Below, in pieces: positions 8,040 to 15,618 of a DNA stretch of 36,077 nt; within the stretch, counting starts at the first letter, position 1, and every line of letters starts with the position of its first letter. Made by a program: the position numbers and the translations under genes. The notes beneath the pieces were generated by a model. The model made no database searches, was not told the origin of the DNA, and was given only the letters and a program-made list of their open reading frames with translations. Source of the DNA: CALMEC01 sp964393105 (GTDB lineage Bacteria > Actinomycetota > Thermoleophilia > Miltoncostaeales > Miltoncostaeaceae); NCBI GenBank assembly GCA_964393105.1, contig CAYMSM010000069.1:1-36077 (forward strand), read 5' to 3'.

Positions 8040-8770
8040 AGCCCGATCCCCAGGTTGCTGATCTTCTGCGTGATCACGGTGAACCTGCCGGTTGCGACGA
8101 GCACGCCCAGGCCGATCGTGACCACGCCGGCGACGAGGTTGATGATCCGCCAGTGGTCGCGGACTTTGCGGGAGATCGACATGGTCTGGGTCAGGAAGAG
8201 CCCGGCGAGCAGGAACGGGATACCAAGACCCAGAGCGTACGTGAACAGGAGCGATGCCCCGATCCTGGGCGACTCCGTCGGCACGGCGAGCGCGAGCACC
8301 TGGCCCAGGAACGGCCCGGTGCACGGCGTCCACGCGATCGCAAACGCCGCTCCTGCGAGCGCCACGCCCGCCAGCGTGGACGGCTGCGTCATCAGCGACA
8401 GCCGTTTCTCGCCCTGCAGGACTCCGATGCGCGGCAGGAAGACCATAAGAAGCCCCATCGCGACAAGGAGCAGCCCGCTGACCATGTTGACGGTGTCGCG
8501 ATCGCCGCTGAGGGAGTCGCCCAGGTAGCCGGCACCGGCGCCCCACAGCGTGAACATGGCGGCGAAACCCGCGACGAACGCCCCGGTGGCCCGCAGCACA
8601 GATGTTGCCCGCAGCGCGACAGTCGATCCCCCGGTCAGCTCGTCATATGACGCGCCCGAGACGAACGCGAGGTAGCCGGGCACGAGCGCCAGCGCGCACG
8701 GGCTTGCAAACGAGACGAATCCCGCCGCCAGCGCGTCGGCGTACGTGAGCACGTTGACGTCGTCCACCAT
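8036..8770 (-). CDS. CcdA/DsbD-family thiol-disulfide transmembrane transporter
   Basis: The 244-residue, six-helix membrane protein has two internally homologous halves. The paired redox cysteines are present: C25 in 'SFASPCALALVPGY' and C150 in 'IAWTPCTGPFLGQ'. CcdA passes electrons from cytoplasmic thioredoxin across the membrane to extracytoplasmic thiol oxidoreductases, for example in cytochrome c maturation. No thioredoxin-like, resB or ccsB partner is adjacent. The 3' end overlaps the epimerase start by CTGA, an odd pairing of a redox carrier with a sugar enzyme. The ATG at 8768-8770 fits the expected N-terminus. Confidence 0.85.
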   Translation of the reverse strand: MVDDVNVLTYADALAAGFVSFASPCALALVPGYLAFVSGASYDELTGGSTVALRATSVLRATGAFVAGFAAMFTLWGAGAGYLGDSLSGDRDTVNMVSGLLLVAMGLLMVFLPRIGVLQGEKRLSLMTQPSTLAGVALAGAAFAIAWTPCTGPFLGQVLALAVPTESPRIGASLLFTYALGLGIPFLLAGLFLTQTMSISRKVRDHWRIINLVAGVVTIGLGVLVATGRFTVITQKISNLGIGL

Positions 8771-8788
8771 TGCGAGGATGGTAGCCGT

Positions 8789-8806
8789 AGGTGGCTACAG
8801 CCACCT
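8789..8806. promoter_or_regulatory. 18-bp perfect palindrome upstream of ccdA-like gene
   Basis: AGGTGGCT-AC-AGCCACCT is a perfect inverted repeat 18 bp from the ccdA-like ATG. The decamer CTCACGCGAG occurs twice nearby (starting at about 8805 and 8850). The arrangement suggests a repressor site or a 5'-UTR hairpin; the regulator is unknown. Confidence 0.4.
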
Positions 8807-8894
8807 CACGCGAGTGGCCGTCATCTCGGACAGGGGGTCATGATTCCCACTCACGCGAGGCGAGCGGGCGGCCACGCCCGGCATTCGTGACACC

Positions 8895-8911
8895 ACGGAA
8901 CGACGTTCCGT
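8895..8911. promoter_or_regulatory. 17-bp perfect palindrome upstream of the ABM-like gene
   Basis: ACGGAACG-A-CGTTCCGT is a perfect 8-bp inverted repeat around one base, 60 bp before the ATG of the small plus-strand gene. It resembles an operator for a dimeric regulator. The inner GAAC-N3-GTTC has one base too few between arms for a classic LexA box (GAAC-N4-GTTC). Confidence 0.4.
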
Positions 8912-8971
8912 TGCTCGGCCCAGGCGCCATCGGTTAGAGTCGGCCAAACGCCGAGCTTGGAGAATCGCGCC

Positions 8972-9253
8972 ATGAGCATCGTTGTCCGCTTCAACCCCGT
9001 TGCCCTGACCGCCGAGAAGTACGACGAGACCACCCGTCGGTTCGAGGAGGCTGGTCTCGAGTTTCCCCCAGACGGGTTGGACTACCACGTCTGCTTCGGC
9101 TCCGACGGGAACCTCCGCGTCAGCGAGATCTGGGACTCGAAGGAGCAGTTCGAGGCTTTTGGCAAGCGCCTGATGCCCCTGTTGGCGGAAGCCGGGATCG
9201 AGTTCTCGGGCGACCCGGAGATCCACGAGGTCCACAGCATCGAAAAGCGCTAG
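8972..9253 (+). CDS. Small alpha+beta-barrel protein, antibiotic-biosynthesis-monooxygenase-like
   Basis: The 93-residue soluble protein begins with a beta strand ('MSIVVRFNP') and a helix ('EKYDETTRRFEEAG'). A strand, 'VSEIWDSKEQFEAFGKRLMP', has the spacing typical of dimeric ferredoxin-like (ABM/EthD) barrels, and a final strand ends in 'IHEVHSI'. Family members range from heme-degrading enzymes to uncharacterised proteins; no substrate can be given. The ATG at 8972 is preceded by GGAGA at a good distance. It is a single gene, divergent from ccdA, with a palindrome upstream and a hairpin downstream. Confidence 0.7.
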   Translation: MSIVVRFNPVALTAEKYDETTRRFEEAGLEFPPDGLDYHVCFGSDGNLRVSEIWDSKEQFEAFGKRLMPLLAEAGIEFSGDPEIHEVHSIEKR

Positions 9254-9377
9254 GTGCGGCGCGTTTCGCGAGAGCCTCTCGTCGACGGCGCGAGCTTCCC
9301 ACGCGCTCACGCCACAGGGTGATCCCGCTGGGTGCACGGCGGGCCTGGCACCGTCGACAGGCCGGCCCCGACGACAC

Positions 9378-9403
9378 GTGAGCCCGCCGTGCAGCGGGCT
9401 CAC
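9378..9403. terminator. Bidirectional terminator-like hairpin
   Basis: GTGAGCCCGC (9378-9387) and GCGGGCTCAC (9394-9403) form a perfect 10-bp stem with loop CGTGCA. It lies between the 3' ends of the ABM-like gene and korB, which converge. There is no T-run. The position and perfect pairing make a shared terminator likely. Confidence 0.6.
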
Positions 9404-9430
9404 CTCCGAGACGCGATGGGGCCCCTGGAG

Positions 9431-10303
9431 CTACGCGATCGGCTTGCCGATCGCCACGCCCTTGCGGGCGTTGAAGCCGTCGAGCATCACGCCGAGCGAC
9501 GACTCCTTCGCGTTCGCGAGGAGGCCCTGGTAGCGCTCGATCAGCGTCGGGCGCAGCTCCTTGTAGATGATCCCGAGCGTGAAGCCGCCCCGCAGCGCCA
9601 GGTCGAACGCCGCGACCTTGTCGCTCACGTCGTGGTCCGGGGCGAGGTCGGAGACCTGCTCCTTCCACTCCTCCTGGGTGTTGTTGAACACCACGCAGGG
9701 AGAGAGGGCGTCGATGAACGCGAAGCCGGGGTGCTCGATGCCCTGGACGATCAGCTCGGTGAGGGCCTTGGTGTTGAAGGACGCGCCGCGCGCGACGAAG
9801 GACGCGCCGCTCGCGACGGCGAACGCGAGCGTGTTGAGCGGCTGCTCCAGGTTGCCGTACGGCGTCGACGGGGCCTTCTGCTCGAGCAGCGATGTCGGCG
9901 ACACCTGACCCTTCGTGAGGCCGTAGGTCTCGTTGTCCATCACCAGGTACAGGACGTCGACGTTGCGTCGGGCGGCGTGCGGGAAGTGCCCCGCGCCGAT
10001 CGCGAAGGCGTCGCCGTCGCCGGCGACCGCGATGACGGTGAGCTCCGGGTTCGCCAGCTTGACGCCCATCGCGACCGGGAGCGGGCGCCCGTGCAGCGTG
10101 TGCACCCCGTAGGTCGAGACGAACCCGGGCAGACGGCTGGAGCAGCCGATCCCCGAGACGATCACGGTCCTCGCCGGGTCCAGCTCGAGCTGCGCGAAGG
10201 CACGGTACAGTGACGCGAGGACGCCGAAGTCCCCGCAGCCGGGGCACCAGATCGGCTTGAGGTCGGACTTGTAGTCCTTCGGCGAGCGCTTGACGGTCCT
10301 CAC
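9431..10303 (-). CDS. korB: 2-oxoacid:ferredoxin oxidoreductase, beta subunit
   Basis: This 290-residue TPP-binding subunit begins with 'IWCPGCGDFGVLASLYRA', where C20 and C23 plus C54 ('GIGCSSRLPG') are iron-sulfur ligands. The TPP motif is 'GDGDAFAIGAGHF' to 'MDNETYGLTKGQ' (residues 95-133). With the alpha subunit it converts 2-oxoglutarate (or pyruvate) plus CoA to the acyl-CoA, reducing ferredoxin. This two-subunit KorAB form is common in actinobacteria, where it replaces or supplements the 2-oxoglutarate dehydrogenase complex. The GTG at 10301-10303 overlaps the korA stop (GTGA) with AGGGGG upstream, so the pair is translationally coupled. Confidence 0.88.
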   Translation of the reverse strand: MRTVKRSPKDYKSDLKPIWCPGCGDFGVLASLYRAFAQLELDPARTVIVSGIGCSSRLPGFVSTYGVHTLHGRPLPVAMGVKLANPELTVIAVAGDGDAFAIGAGHFPHAARRNVDVLYLVMDNETYGLTKGQVSPTSLLEQKAPSTPYGNLEQPLNTLAFAVASGASFVARGASFNTKALTELIVQGIEHPGFAFIDALSPCVVFNNTQEEWKEQVSDLAPDHDVSDKVAAFDLALRGGFTLGIIYKELRPTLIERYQGLLANAKESSLGVMLDGFNARKGVAIGKPIA

Positions 10304-12015
10304 TGTGCGGCCCCCTGGGTCACGATGTCGTGGATGTCCTCTGCGGTGAACGGGAGCCCGTCGCACTTGGCGTGGCTCTCGACCTGGATGACCACCTCGG
10401 CCCTGATGAGCCGGGCGAGCTGACCGGTGAAGTTGACCTCGGGGACGATGACGCGCGTGGCGCGGGCGGTAAAGGCCTTGACCGCGTCGACCGGGAACGG
10501 TCCGAGCACCCGCGGGTAGAACGCCCCGATCGAGTGCCCCTCCGCGGCGAGGCGGTCGATCGCCTCCCGCACCGGGCCGAACGTGGAACCGAAGCCGACG
10601 ATCGCGACCTCCGGCTGCCCGTCGCCGTGGGCGGCGTGACGGACGAGGCCGTTCTTGAGGGGCTCGAGCTTCGCCCAGCGCTTCTTCTGCATCGGCACGA
10701 CGATGTCCGGCGTGTACGCCGGGTGGCCGTACTCGTCGTGGGAGATGCCCGTCGCGACGTACTGGCCGCCGTCCTCCCCGGGCACACCCATCGGCGAGAT
10801 GCCGTCGCCGGTCAGCTCGTAGCGGCGGTACTCCTCCGGCTCGACGCCGGCGGAGGTCTTGCGCTCCCACCGCTCCACCTTCGACTCGTCCGGCCGGGTG
10901 ATGACCTCGAGCCGCGTCGCGAGACCCTGGTCGGTGAGGATGATCACCGGCACCTGGAACCGCTCCGCGTAGTTGAAGGCCTCGACCGTGGCCCAGAAGC
11001 AGTCCTCGACCGAGACCGGTGCGATCACCACCCGGGGCGCCTCCCCGTGCCCGCCGTAGAGGGCGTGTTCGAGGTCGGACTGCTCGGTCTTCGTTGGAAG
11101 TCCCGTCGAGGGGCCGCCGCGCTGGGCGTCGACGATGACGCAGGGGATCTCCGCCATGCCGGCGTAGCCGATCAGCTCGGACATGAGTGAGAGGCCCGGG
11201 CCGGAGGTCGCGGTCATGGCCCGCGCGCCGGTGAAGGAGGCGCCGATCACCGACGACAGCGAGGCGATCTCGTCCTCGCACTGGATCGTGATGCCGCCGA
11301 CGCCCGGCAGGCGGGCCGACAGCCACTCCAGGATGTCCGACGCGGGGGTGATCGGGTAGCCGGCGAAATAGTCGAGGCCGGCGGCGACAGCGCCGACGCT
11401 GATCGCCTGGTTGCCCGAGATGAGGATGCGGTCCTCCTCCACCTCGACGGCGTCCGTGATCGCGAGCGTGCCCGCCAGGTCGGCGGCCTCGCCCGCCCCC
11501 GCGTTCAGCGCCGCGATGTTCGCGTCGGCGACGCCCTGCTTGTGGGCGAAGCGGCGCAGCACGAACGCCTCGATCGGCGTCGTGTCGAAGCTGATCACGG
11601 CGGAGACGGCGCCGACCGCCACCATGTTCTTCGCCCGGGTCGAGCCGCCGATCTCCTTCGCGAGCTTGTCCATCCGAACCGGCCGGGCGCGCGGAAGGTA
11701 GTCCGCCGGGATCTCACACTCGGTGTCGTCGTAGAGGATCACCCCGTCGGGGTGGAGGGCATCGTGGTGCAGGTCCCACGCCTCCTGGTTGAAGCAGACC
11801 AGCAGGTCGACCCACTTTCCGTGACTGTGGATTTGCTCCTCGCCGATGCGCACCTGGTACATACAGGGCCCGCCCTTGATCTCGGCCGGGTACGTCCTGA
11901 ACGTCTGCGTCCAGTAGCCGCGTCGCGCCGCGGCTTGGGTGAGGATGTCACCCGAGGAGATGACCCCCTCGCCGGACTCGCCGGCCAGCCGGATCACCAC
12001 GCTCTGTCGTGCCAT
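10300..12015 (-). CDS. korA: 2-oxoacid:ferredoxin oxidoreductase, fused gamma-alpha subunit
   Basis: The 571-residue protein carries the gamma domain first (residues 1 to about 190, 'VIRLAGESGEGVISSGDIL') and then the alpha pyrimidine-binding domain. The 'YFAGYPITPASDILEWL' motif and 'TSGPGLSLMSELIGYAGMAE' are characteristic of KorA. Substrate cannot be read from sequence; 2-oxoglutarate is usual for this architecture. The ATG at 12013-12015 has a GGAGGG ribosome site. The 225-bp gap upstream must carry the promoter; a weak TACAGT -10-like box is present on the minus strand near 12106-12111. Confidence 0.88.
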   Translation of the reverse strand: MARQSVVIRLAGESGEGVISSGDILTQAAARRGYWTQTFRTYPAEIKGGPCMYQVRIGEEQIHSHGKWVDLLVCFNQEAWDLHHDALHPDGVILYDDTECEIPADYLPRARPVRMDKLAKEIGGSTRAKNMVAVGAVSAVISFDTTPIEAFVLRRFAHKQGVADANIAALNAGAGEAADLAGTLAITDAVEVEEDRILISGNQAISVGAVAAGLDYFAGYPITPASDILEWLSARLPGVGGITIQCEDEIASLSSVIGASFTGARAMTATSGPGLSLMSELIGYAGMAEIPCVIVDAQRGGPSTGLPTKTEQSDLEHALYGGHGEAPRVVIAPVSVEDCFWATVEAFNYAERFQVPVIILTDQGLATRLEVITRPDESKVERWERKTSAGVEPEEYRRYELTGDGISPMGVPGEDGGQYVATGISHDEYGHPAYTPDIVVPMQKKRWAKLEPLKNGLVRHAAHGDGQPEVAIVGFGSTFGPVREAIDRLAAEGHSIGAFYPRVLGPFPVDAVKAFTARATRVIVPEVNFTGQLARLIRAEVVIQVESHAKCDGLPFTAEDIHDIVTQGAAQ

Positions 12016-12240
12016 GTCGCCCTCCGGTTGTTCGCCACCGCTCGGGCGCAAACCACGTCGCGCCGGGCACGCGACTCGGTCGGCCGACCGGCGTCAAGCC
12101 CTGCAACTGTAGTCGGCCGGACGATCGAGTAACACCCCCTTGCGTCAACTCGCACGTGGCCGTCTCGAAGGAGGGGAACATGTCCCACCTCCGGCTCAGC
12201 GCATCACCTGATCTACCTGGCACCGGAGCGTGCCGAGTGG

Positions 12241-13173
12241 TCAGGCGCGCGTGTCGTCGCAGACGACGACGGTCCCCGCGAGAAGGTCCTGCAGCCCGCG
12301 TCGCCGCTCGGTGAAGAGCACCGGGATGAATCCGGCGAAGAGCGGCACGATCGCGAGCACGAGCCCGAACAGGCGCACCAGTGATCGACCGAGCGAGGGG
12401 CGGCGGCCCGCCGGGTCGCAGACGCGTACGCGCAGGAGGCGCATCCCCGGTGTCTGCCCCGCGGTGCTCCAGAAGAGGACGAAGTAGGTGCCCACGGTCA
12501 GTATCCAGCCGAAGGCGAGCAGGAAGCCCACCAGCCACTCCGGGCGTAGGCCCCCGACCAGCGATGCCACGAGCGAGACGATCCCGACCGCCGACATGTA
12601 CAGGACGACGGTCACGGCCGCGTCGGTCGCCAACGCGATCGCGCGCGTCACGATCCCGCCGTACTGTCCGCGCTCGGCCCGTGGGGGGCGGTGGACGAGC
12701 TGCTCGGCCCGGTCGTCGAGCCGACCGGCCGACGCACGGAGGCCGCTGACCACCTCCTCGGCAAGCCCCGTCGTCTGCCGGGCGATCGCGTCCCGAAGCT
12801 CGGGGCTCGAGGCGACGTGATGCAGGGCGAGTTGCGCCTCCTCGCTGGCGAGCACCCTGTCGGTGAGCTCGAGCGATTTCGTGCTCGCAAGGGCGGCGGT
12901 CAGGAGGCGCTCCAGCTCGCCGCTCGCGGCGAGTTCGGCGGCGATGCGCTCAAGGACGCGGTGGCGGACGAGCGAGCGCGCGATGTCCTCCGGCAGCGAA
13001 CCCGCGAGCGCCCGGTCGACGACGCGGGCGATCTCCGGCGCAGACAGGATCTCGTCCACCGCCTCCTCGATCGGCCCTCGCCAGGCCCGCGCGGCTGCCC
13101 GCGCCGGAAACAGGGCGGCGTACCCTGCCTTGTCGGCCAGCCCGGACCGGTTCCTGTCGTCCTTCGGCGCCAT
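12241..13173 (-). CDS. RDD-family membrane protein with a long helical N-terminal domain
   Basis: The first about 170 of 310 residues are soluble and strongly helical, with repeated blocks such as 'VVDRALAGSLPEDIARSLV' and 'HRVLERIAAELAASGELERL'. The RDD domain follows: 'GIVTRAIALATDAAVTVV' supplies the Arg/Asp signature, transmembrane segments lie at about 185-205 and 215-240, and 'TPGMRLLRVRVCDPAGRRPS' is a classic RDD loop. RDD proteins are poorly understood; some act in ion transport or quality control. Its neighbour on the other strand is a K+ channel, suggesting membrane ion physiology, but this is only context. A GATACT box ends 10 bp before the ATG, so the leader may be very short. 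Confidence 0.8.
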   Translation of the reverse strand: MAPKDDRNRSGLADKAGYAALFPARAAARAWRGPIEEAVDEILSAPEIARVVDRALAGSLPEDIARSLVRHRVLERIAAELAASGELERLLTAALASTKSLELTDRVLASEEAQLALHHVASSPELRDAIARQTTGLAEEVVSGLRASAGRLDDRAEQLVHRPPRAERGQYGGIVTRAIALATDAAVTVVLYMSAVGIVSLVASLVGGLRPEWLVGFLLAFGWILTVGTYFVLFWSTAGQTPGMRLLRVRVCDPAGRRPSLGRSLVRLFGLVLAIVPLFAGFIPVLFTERRRGLQDLLAGTVVVCDDTRA

Positions 13174-13349
13174 GACGTGGAGTATCGCCCGCCGCGCCTG
13201 CAGTTACCACCCGCCCCCCGGTGAGGGAGGCGCCATCTGTCCCCCCGTTCCTCGCAACACGGTCCCGGAGCTCGTCCGTACGGTCTGGCCCGTCAGGCCG
13301 CTGGGACCACACAGGAGGATGGTGGCGCGGTTGCGCGAACAATTGCTCT

Positions 13350-14153
13350 GTGGATGAAGTGGGCCGCGTGGCGGCAGGGCAGGGCGTCTCGCGTGAGGAT
13401 CTGAAGGGCACGATCTATGAGCTCTTCATTCTCGCGATCTCGATCCTCTCGATCGTCAACCTCGTGTTCCTGAGCATCTTCGAGTTCGAGTCCTCGTATT
13501 GGTGGCTGGTCGCCCTTGTCGACATCGCGTTGACGTTGATCTTCGTGATCGACTTCATCTACCGGCTGCGGACGGCACCGTCGAAGCGCGGCTACCTCGG
13601 GCGAGGCGGTGGGGTGTTCGACCTCCTCGGCTGCGTGCCCGGCCTGCGAATCTTCCGGCTGTTCCGGATCGTCCGAGCCCAAAGGATCATTCGGCGCCTG
13701 GGTGGCCGGCGGGTGCTCCGTGACCTGCGGAGGCAGTTCGCCGCGGGGACCCTGTACCTGATCGTCTTTCTCGGGATCTTCACCCTCGAGGTCGTCGGGC
13801 TGCTCGAGCTGTATTTCGAGCAGGACGCGCCGGGAGCGAACATCACGACGGGGGGTGACGCGCTCTGGTGGGGCTACGTCACGGCGACGACGGTCGGCTA
13901 CGGCGACGAGTACCCCGTGACCACAGGCGGCCGGATCGTAGGAGCGCTGATGCTCACCGTCGGGGTCGCGCTGTTCGCGACCTTCTCCGGCTTCCTCGCC
14001 AACACGTTCCTCTCCCGCAACGCCGAGAAGCCGGCAGCTCCCGCAGACGGAACCGTGCAGGCTGCGCTGCACGAGGTTGAACGGTTGCTCGCCGAACAGC
14101 AGCAGGCGACCGAAGCGCTCCGCACGCGACTGCTCGAACTCGAGAGAACCTGA
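13350..14153 (+). CDS. Voltage-gated-type potassium channel
   Basis: The 267-residue channel subunit has helices at about 21-44 and 51-73. An amphipathic Arg-rich S4-like segment lies at 97-120 ('GLRIFRLFRIVRAQRIIRRL'), a fourth helix at 134-156, and the pore loop contains the K+ selectivity filter 'TVGYGD' at 181-186. An inner helix follows (192-216). The C-terminal tail (about 230-267) predicts a coiled coil ('LHEVERLLAEQQQATEALRT') likely to tetramerise. The S3 region is short, so the sensor may be reduced. The GTG at 13350 was chosen as the only good in-frame start; a 12-codon frame with AGGAGG sits immediately upstream and ends at this start. Confidence 0.85.
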   Translation: MDEVGRVAAGQGVSREDLKGTIYELFILAISILSIVNLVFLSIFEFESSYWWLVALVDIALTLIFVIDFIYRLRTAPSKRGYLGRGGGVFDLLGCVPGLRIFRLFRIVRAQRIIRRLGGRRVLRDLRRQFAAGTLYLIVFLGIFTLEVVGLLELYFEQDAPGANITTGGDALWWGYVTATTVGYGDEYPVTTGGRIVGALMLTVGVALFATFSGFLANTFLSRNAEKPAAPADGTVQAALHEVERLLAEQQQATEALRTRLLELERT

Positions 14154-14285
14154 GCGAAGTCGCTCAAGCACCACCCGGGGCCGGCCCCATGTTGCCGGTC
14201 AGGTCTCCCGGACGAAACCGCCGCCCATCCCGACGTCCCCCGCGCGATTGAGCGATACTTCGACACCCTTCCCGAGGAGGATGAG

Positions 14286-14357
14286 GTGAGCGCCATCGCG
14301 CTCCAAGACCCGGTCCTCGAGGACCTTCGGACCGCGTCGGCGGGCACCGCGCGCTGA
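14286..14357 (+). CDS. Short 23-codon frame: leader peptide or frameshifted N-terminus of YihY protein
   Basis: A GTG preceded by GAGGAGG (14274-14280) at 5 nt opens a 23-residue frame reading 'SAIALQDPVLEDLRTASAGT'. Its TGA overlaps a CTG at 14354 that begins the clean YihY frame. The peptide reads like a natural YihY N-terminus, so a one-base frame change near 14345-14356 is one explanation; a translationally coupled leader with CTG reinitiation is the other. The coding frame of the main gene has no ATG, GTG or TTG before the first conserved helix. Confidence 0.45.
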   Translation: MSAIALQDPVLEDLRTASAGTAR

Positions 14358-15349
14358 GCGGCGTCGAGACACCGGCGCACGAGCGTTTCGGGGCCGTCAA
14401 GAGGCTGCCGGGGATCCTCGCCTCGTCCGTCTCGCGCTTCTTCGCCGCCGGCTGCCCGCAGCACGCGGCGGGAATCGCCTACCGTGTTCTGTTTTCGCTG
14501 GCGCCGCTGGCGATCGTGCTCCTGTCGGTGTTCGGCCTGGTGCTGCAGGACGACGATCTGCGAGACAGGGTCGTCGAGGCGATCATCGACGTGCTCCCCG
14601 TCGACGAGGCAGGGAGCGCGAACGTCGAAAGCGCGATCGAGGGGATTGCCACCCCCGCGAGCGCCGCAGGCCTGATCAGCCTGCTCGCCTTCTTGTGGGC
14701 GGCGTCCGCGATGATGGGCTCGATCCGCGGAGGGCTCGAGGCCGCCATGGATGTCGAGGACGGTCGCCCGGTCGCCCGCGGCAAGCTCTTCGACCTGGTG
14801 CTCGTCGCGGGCGTGGCCTTCCTCGTCCTGCTCTCCGTCGGCTTTGGCCTCGTCGCCGAGGCCGCGGCCGGTTTCGCCGGTCGCTTCGGACCGGGGGGCG
14901 ACACCGTCGAGAAGCTCCTCGCGACGGGCGTACCCTTCGTCCTCTCGGTCGTGACGGCGATGCTCCTGTACCGCTTCGTACCCGCGGCGGGGCTGCGCTT
15001 CGCCCACGCGCTGGCCGGCGCCTCCGTGACCGGCGTCCTGCTCGCGCTCATCTCGCTCGGCTCCAGCATCCTGTATGCCAGGACCACCCAGTGGAGCGTC
15101 ATCTACGGCTCGCTGACGAGCGTGCTCGTCTTCCTGTACTCCGTCTACCTCTATGCGTCGGCCCTCCTGATCGGTGCGAGCGTCGCCGCCGAGTGGGGCA
15201 GACCCCACACGCAGGGGGAGCCGGAATCACTCCGTACCAAGTCCGTGCGCGCAGCGCGCGGGCTCTTCGTCCGGCAGGAGCCTCCGGCTGCCCCGGCCTC
15301 GGATGATCCAGAGCCGCAGCGTGTGGATCGCGACGGGAGGGAGCGATGA
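14354..15349 (+). CDS. YihY/BrkB-family inner membrane protein
   Basis: The frame encodes a YihY/virulence-factor-BrkB family protein with six helices. The family N-terminal signature is intact as 'AAGIAYRVLFSLAPLAIVLL', followed by 'FLWAASAMMGSIRGGLEAAM', 'LYRFVPAAGLRFAHALAGAS' and 'SLTSVLVFLYSVYLYASALL'. The function is unsettled (it was once misassigned as RNase BN). The C-terminal tail is basic and Pro-rich. The frame opens without a standard start: the first plausible codon is CTG 14354, inside a CTGA overlap with the 23-codon frame. If the first GTG (14286) is the true start, the assembled sequence holds a frameshift. From CTG it is 331 residues, normal for the family. Confidence 0.8.
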   Translation: MSGVETPAHERFGAVKRLPGILASSVSRFFAAGCPQHAAGIAYRVLFSLAPLAIVLLSVFGLVLQDDDLRDRVVEAIIDVLPVDEAGSANVESAIEGIATPASAAGLISLLAFLWAASAMMGSIRGGLEAAMDVEDGRPVARGKLFDLVLVAGVAFLVLLSVGFGLVAEAAAGFAGRFGPGGDTVEKLLATGVPFVLSVVTAMLLYRFVPAAGLRFAHALAGASVTGVLLALISLGSSILYARTTQWSVIYGSLTSVLVFLYSVYLYASALLIGASVAAEWGRPHTQGEPESLRTKSVRAARGLFVRQEPPAAPASDDPEPQRVDRDGRER

Positions 15350-15478
15350 CAGCATCTTGATGGCGAGAACGTGGACGCGGAAGGCCAGGCCGCCGGCGCT
15401 CCGGCCGTTTGCTCGTGCTGCCCGCGATCGCGCCCGTCACGCGGCCGCCGACGAGCGCGGTGGGTGCATGTGGATGCG

Positions 15479-15484
15479 TATACT
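15479..15484 (+). promoter_or_regulatory. Candidate -10 box (TATACT)
   Basis: A near-consensus TATACT lies 135 bp upstream of the DUF6325-like gene, in the 269-bp gap after the YihY gene. There is no convincing -35 at 16-18 bp, so this may be read by an alternative sigma factor or be chance. The rest of this gap (15350-15618) contains only a weak Arg-rich frame that I do not call. Confidence 0.3.
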
Positions 15485-15618
15485 CGTGCCAGGATGGGGG
15501 GCACGCACCGGAGTCGGAGCAGGTGCAGAGGCTGGCGGTGCGCCGATGACATCCGCAACACCGACCAACGCCTTCGAGTGAGGCGGGCGGACAATCGACA
15601 GGAGCGGAAGGAGAACGA

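Noticed and set aside
8895..8911. Palindrome considered as a LexA/SOS box
   Set aside because: Spacing between GAAC and GTTC is three, not four, and no SOS-type gene is near.
12180..12314. 44-codon plus-strand frame with excellent GAAGGAGGGGAAC ribosome-like site
   Set aside because: Product is an Arg-rich low-complexity peptide that overlaps the 3' end of the RDD gene antisense; no family resemblance, so probably chance.
15360..15581. 73-codon frame after the YihY gene (MARTWTRKARPPAL...)
   Set aside because: Composition is Arg/Ala/Pro-rich, there is no proper ribosome site, and it covers the TATACT box.
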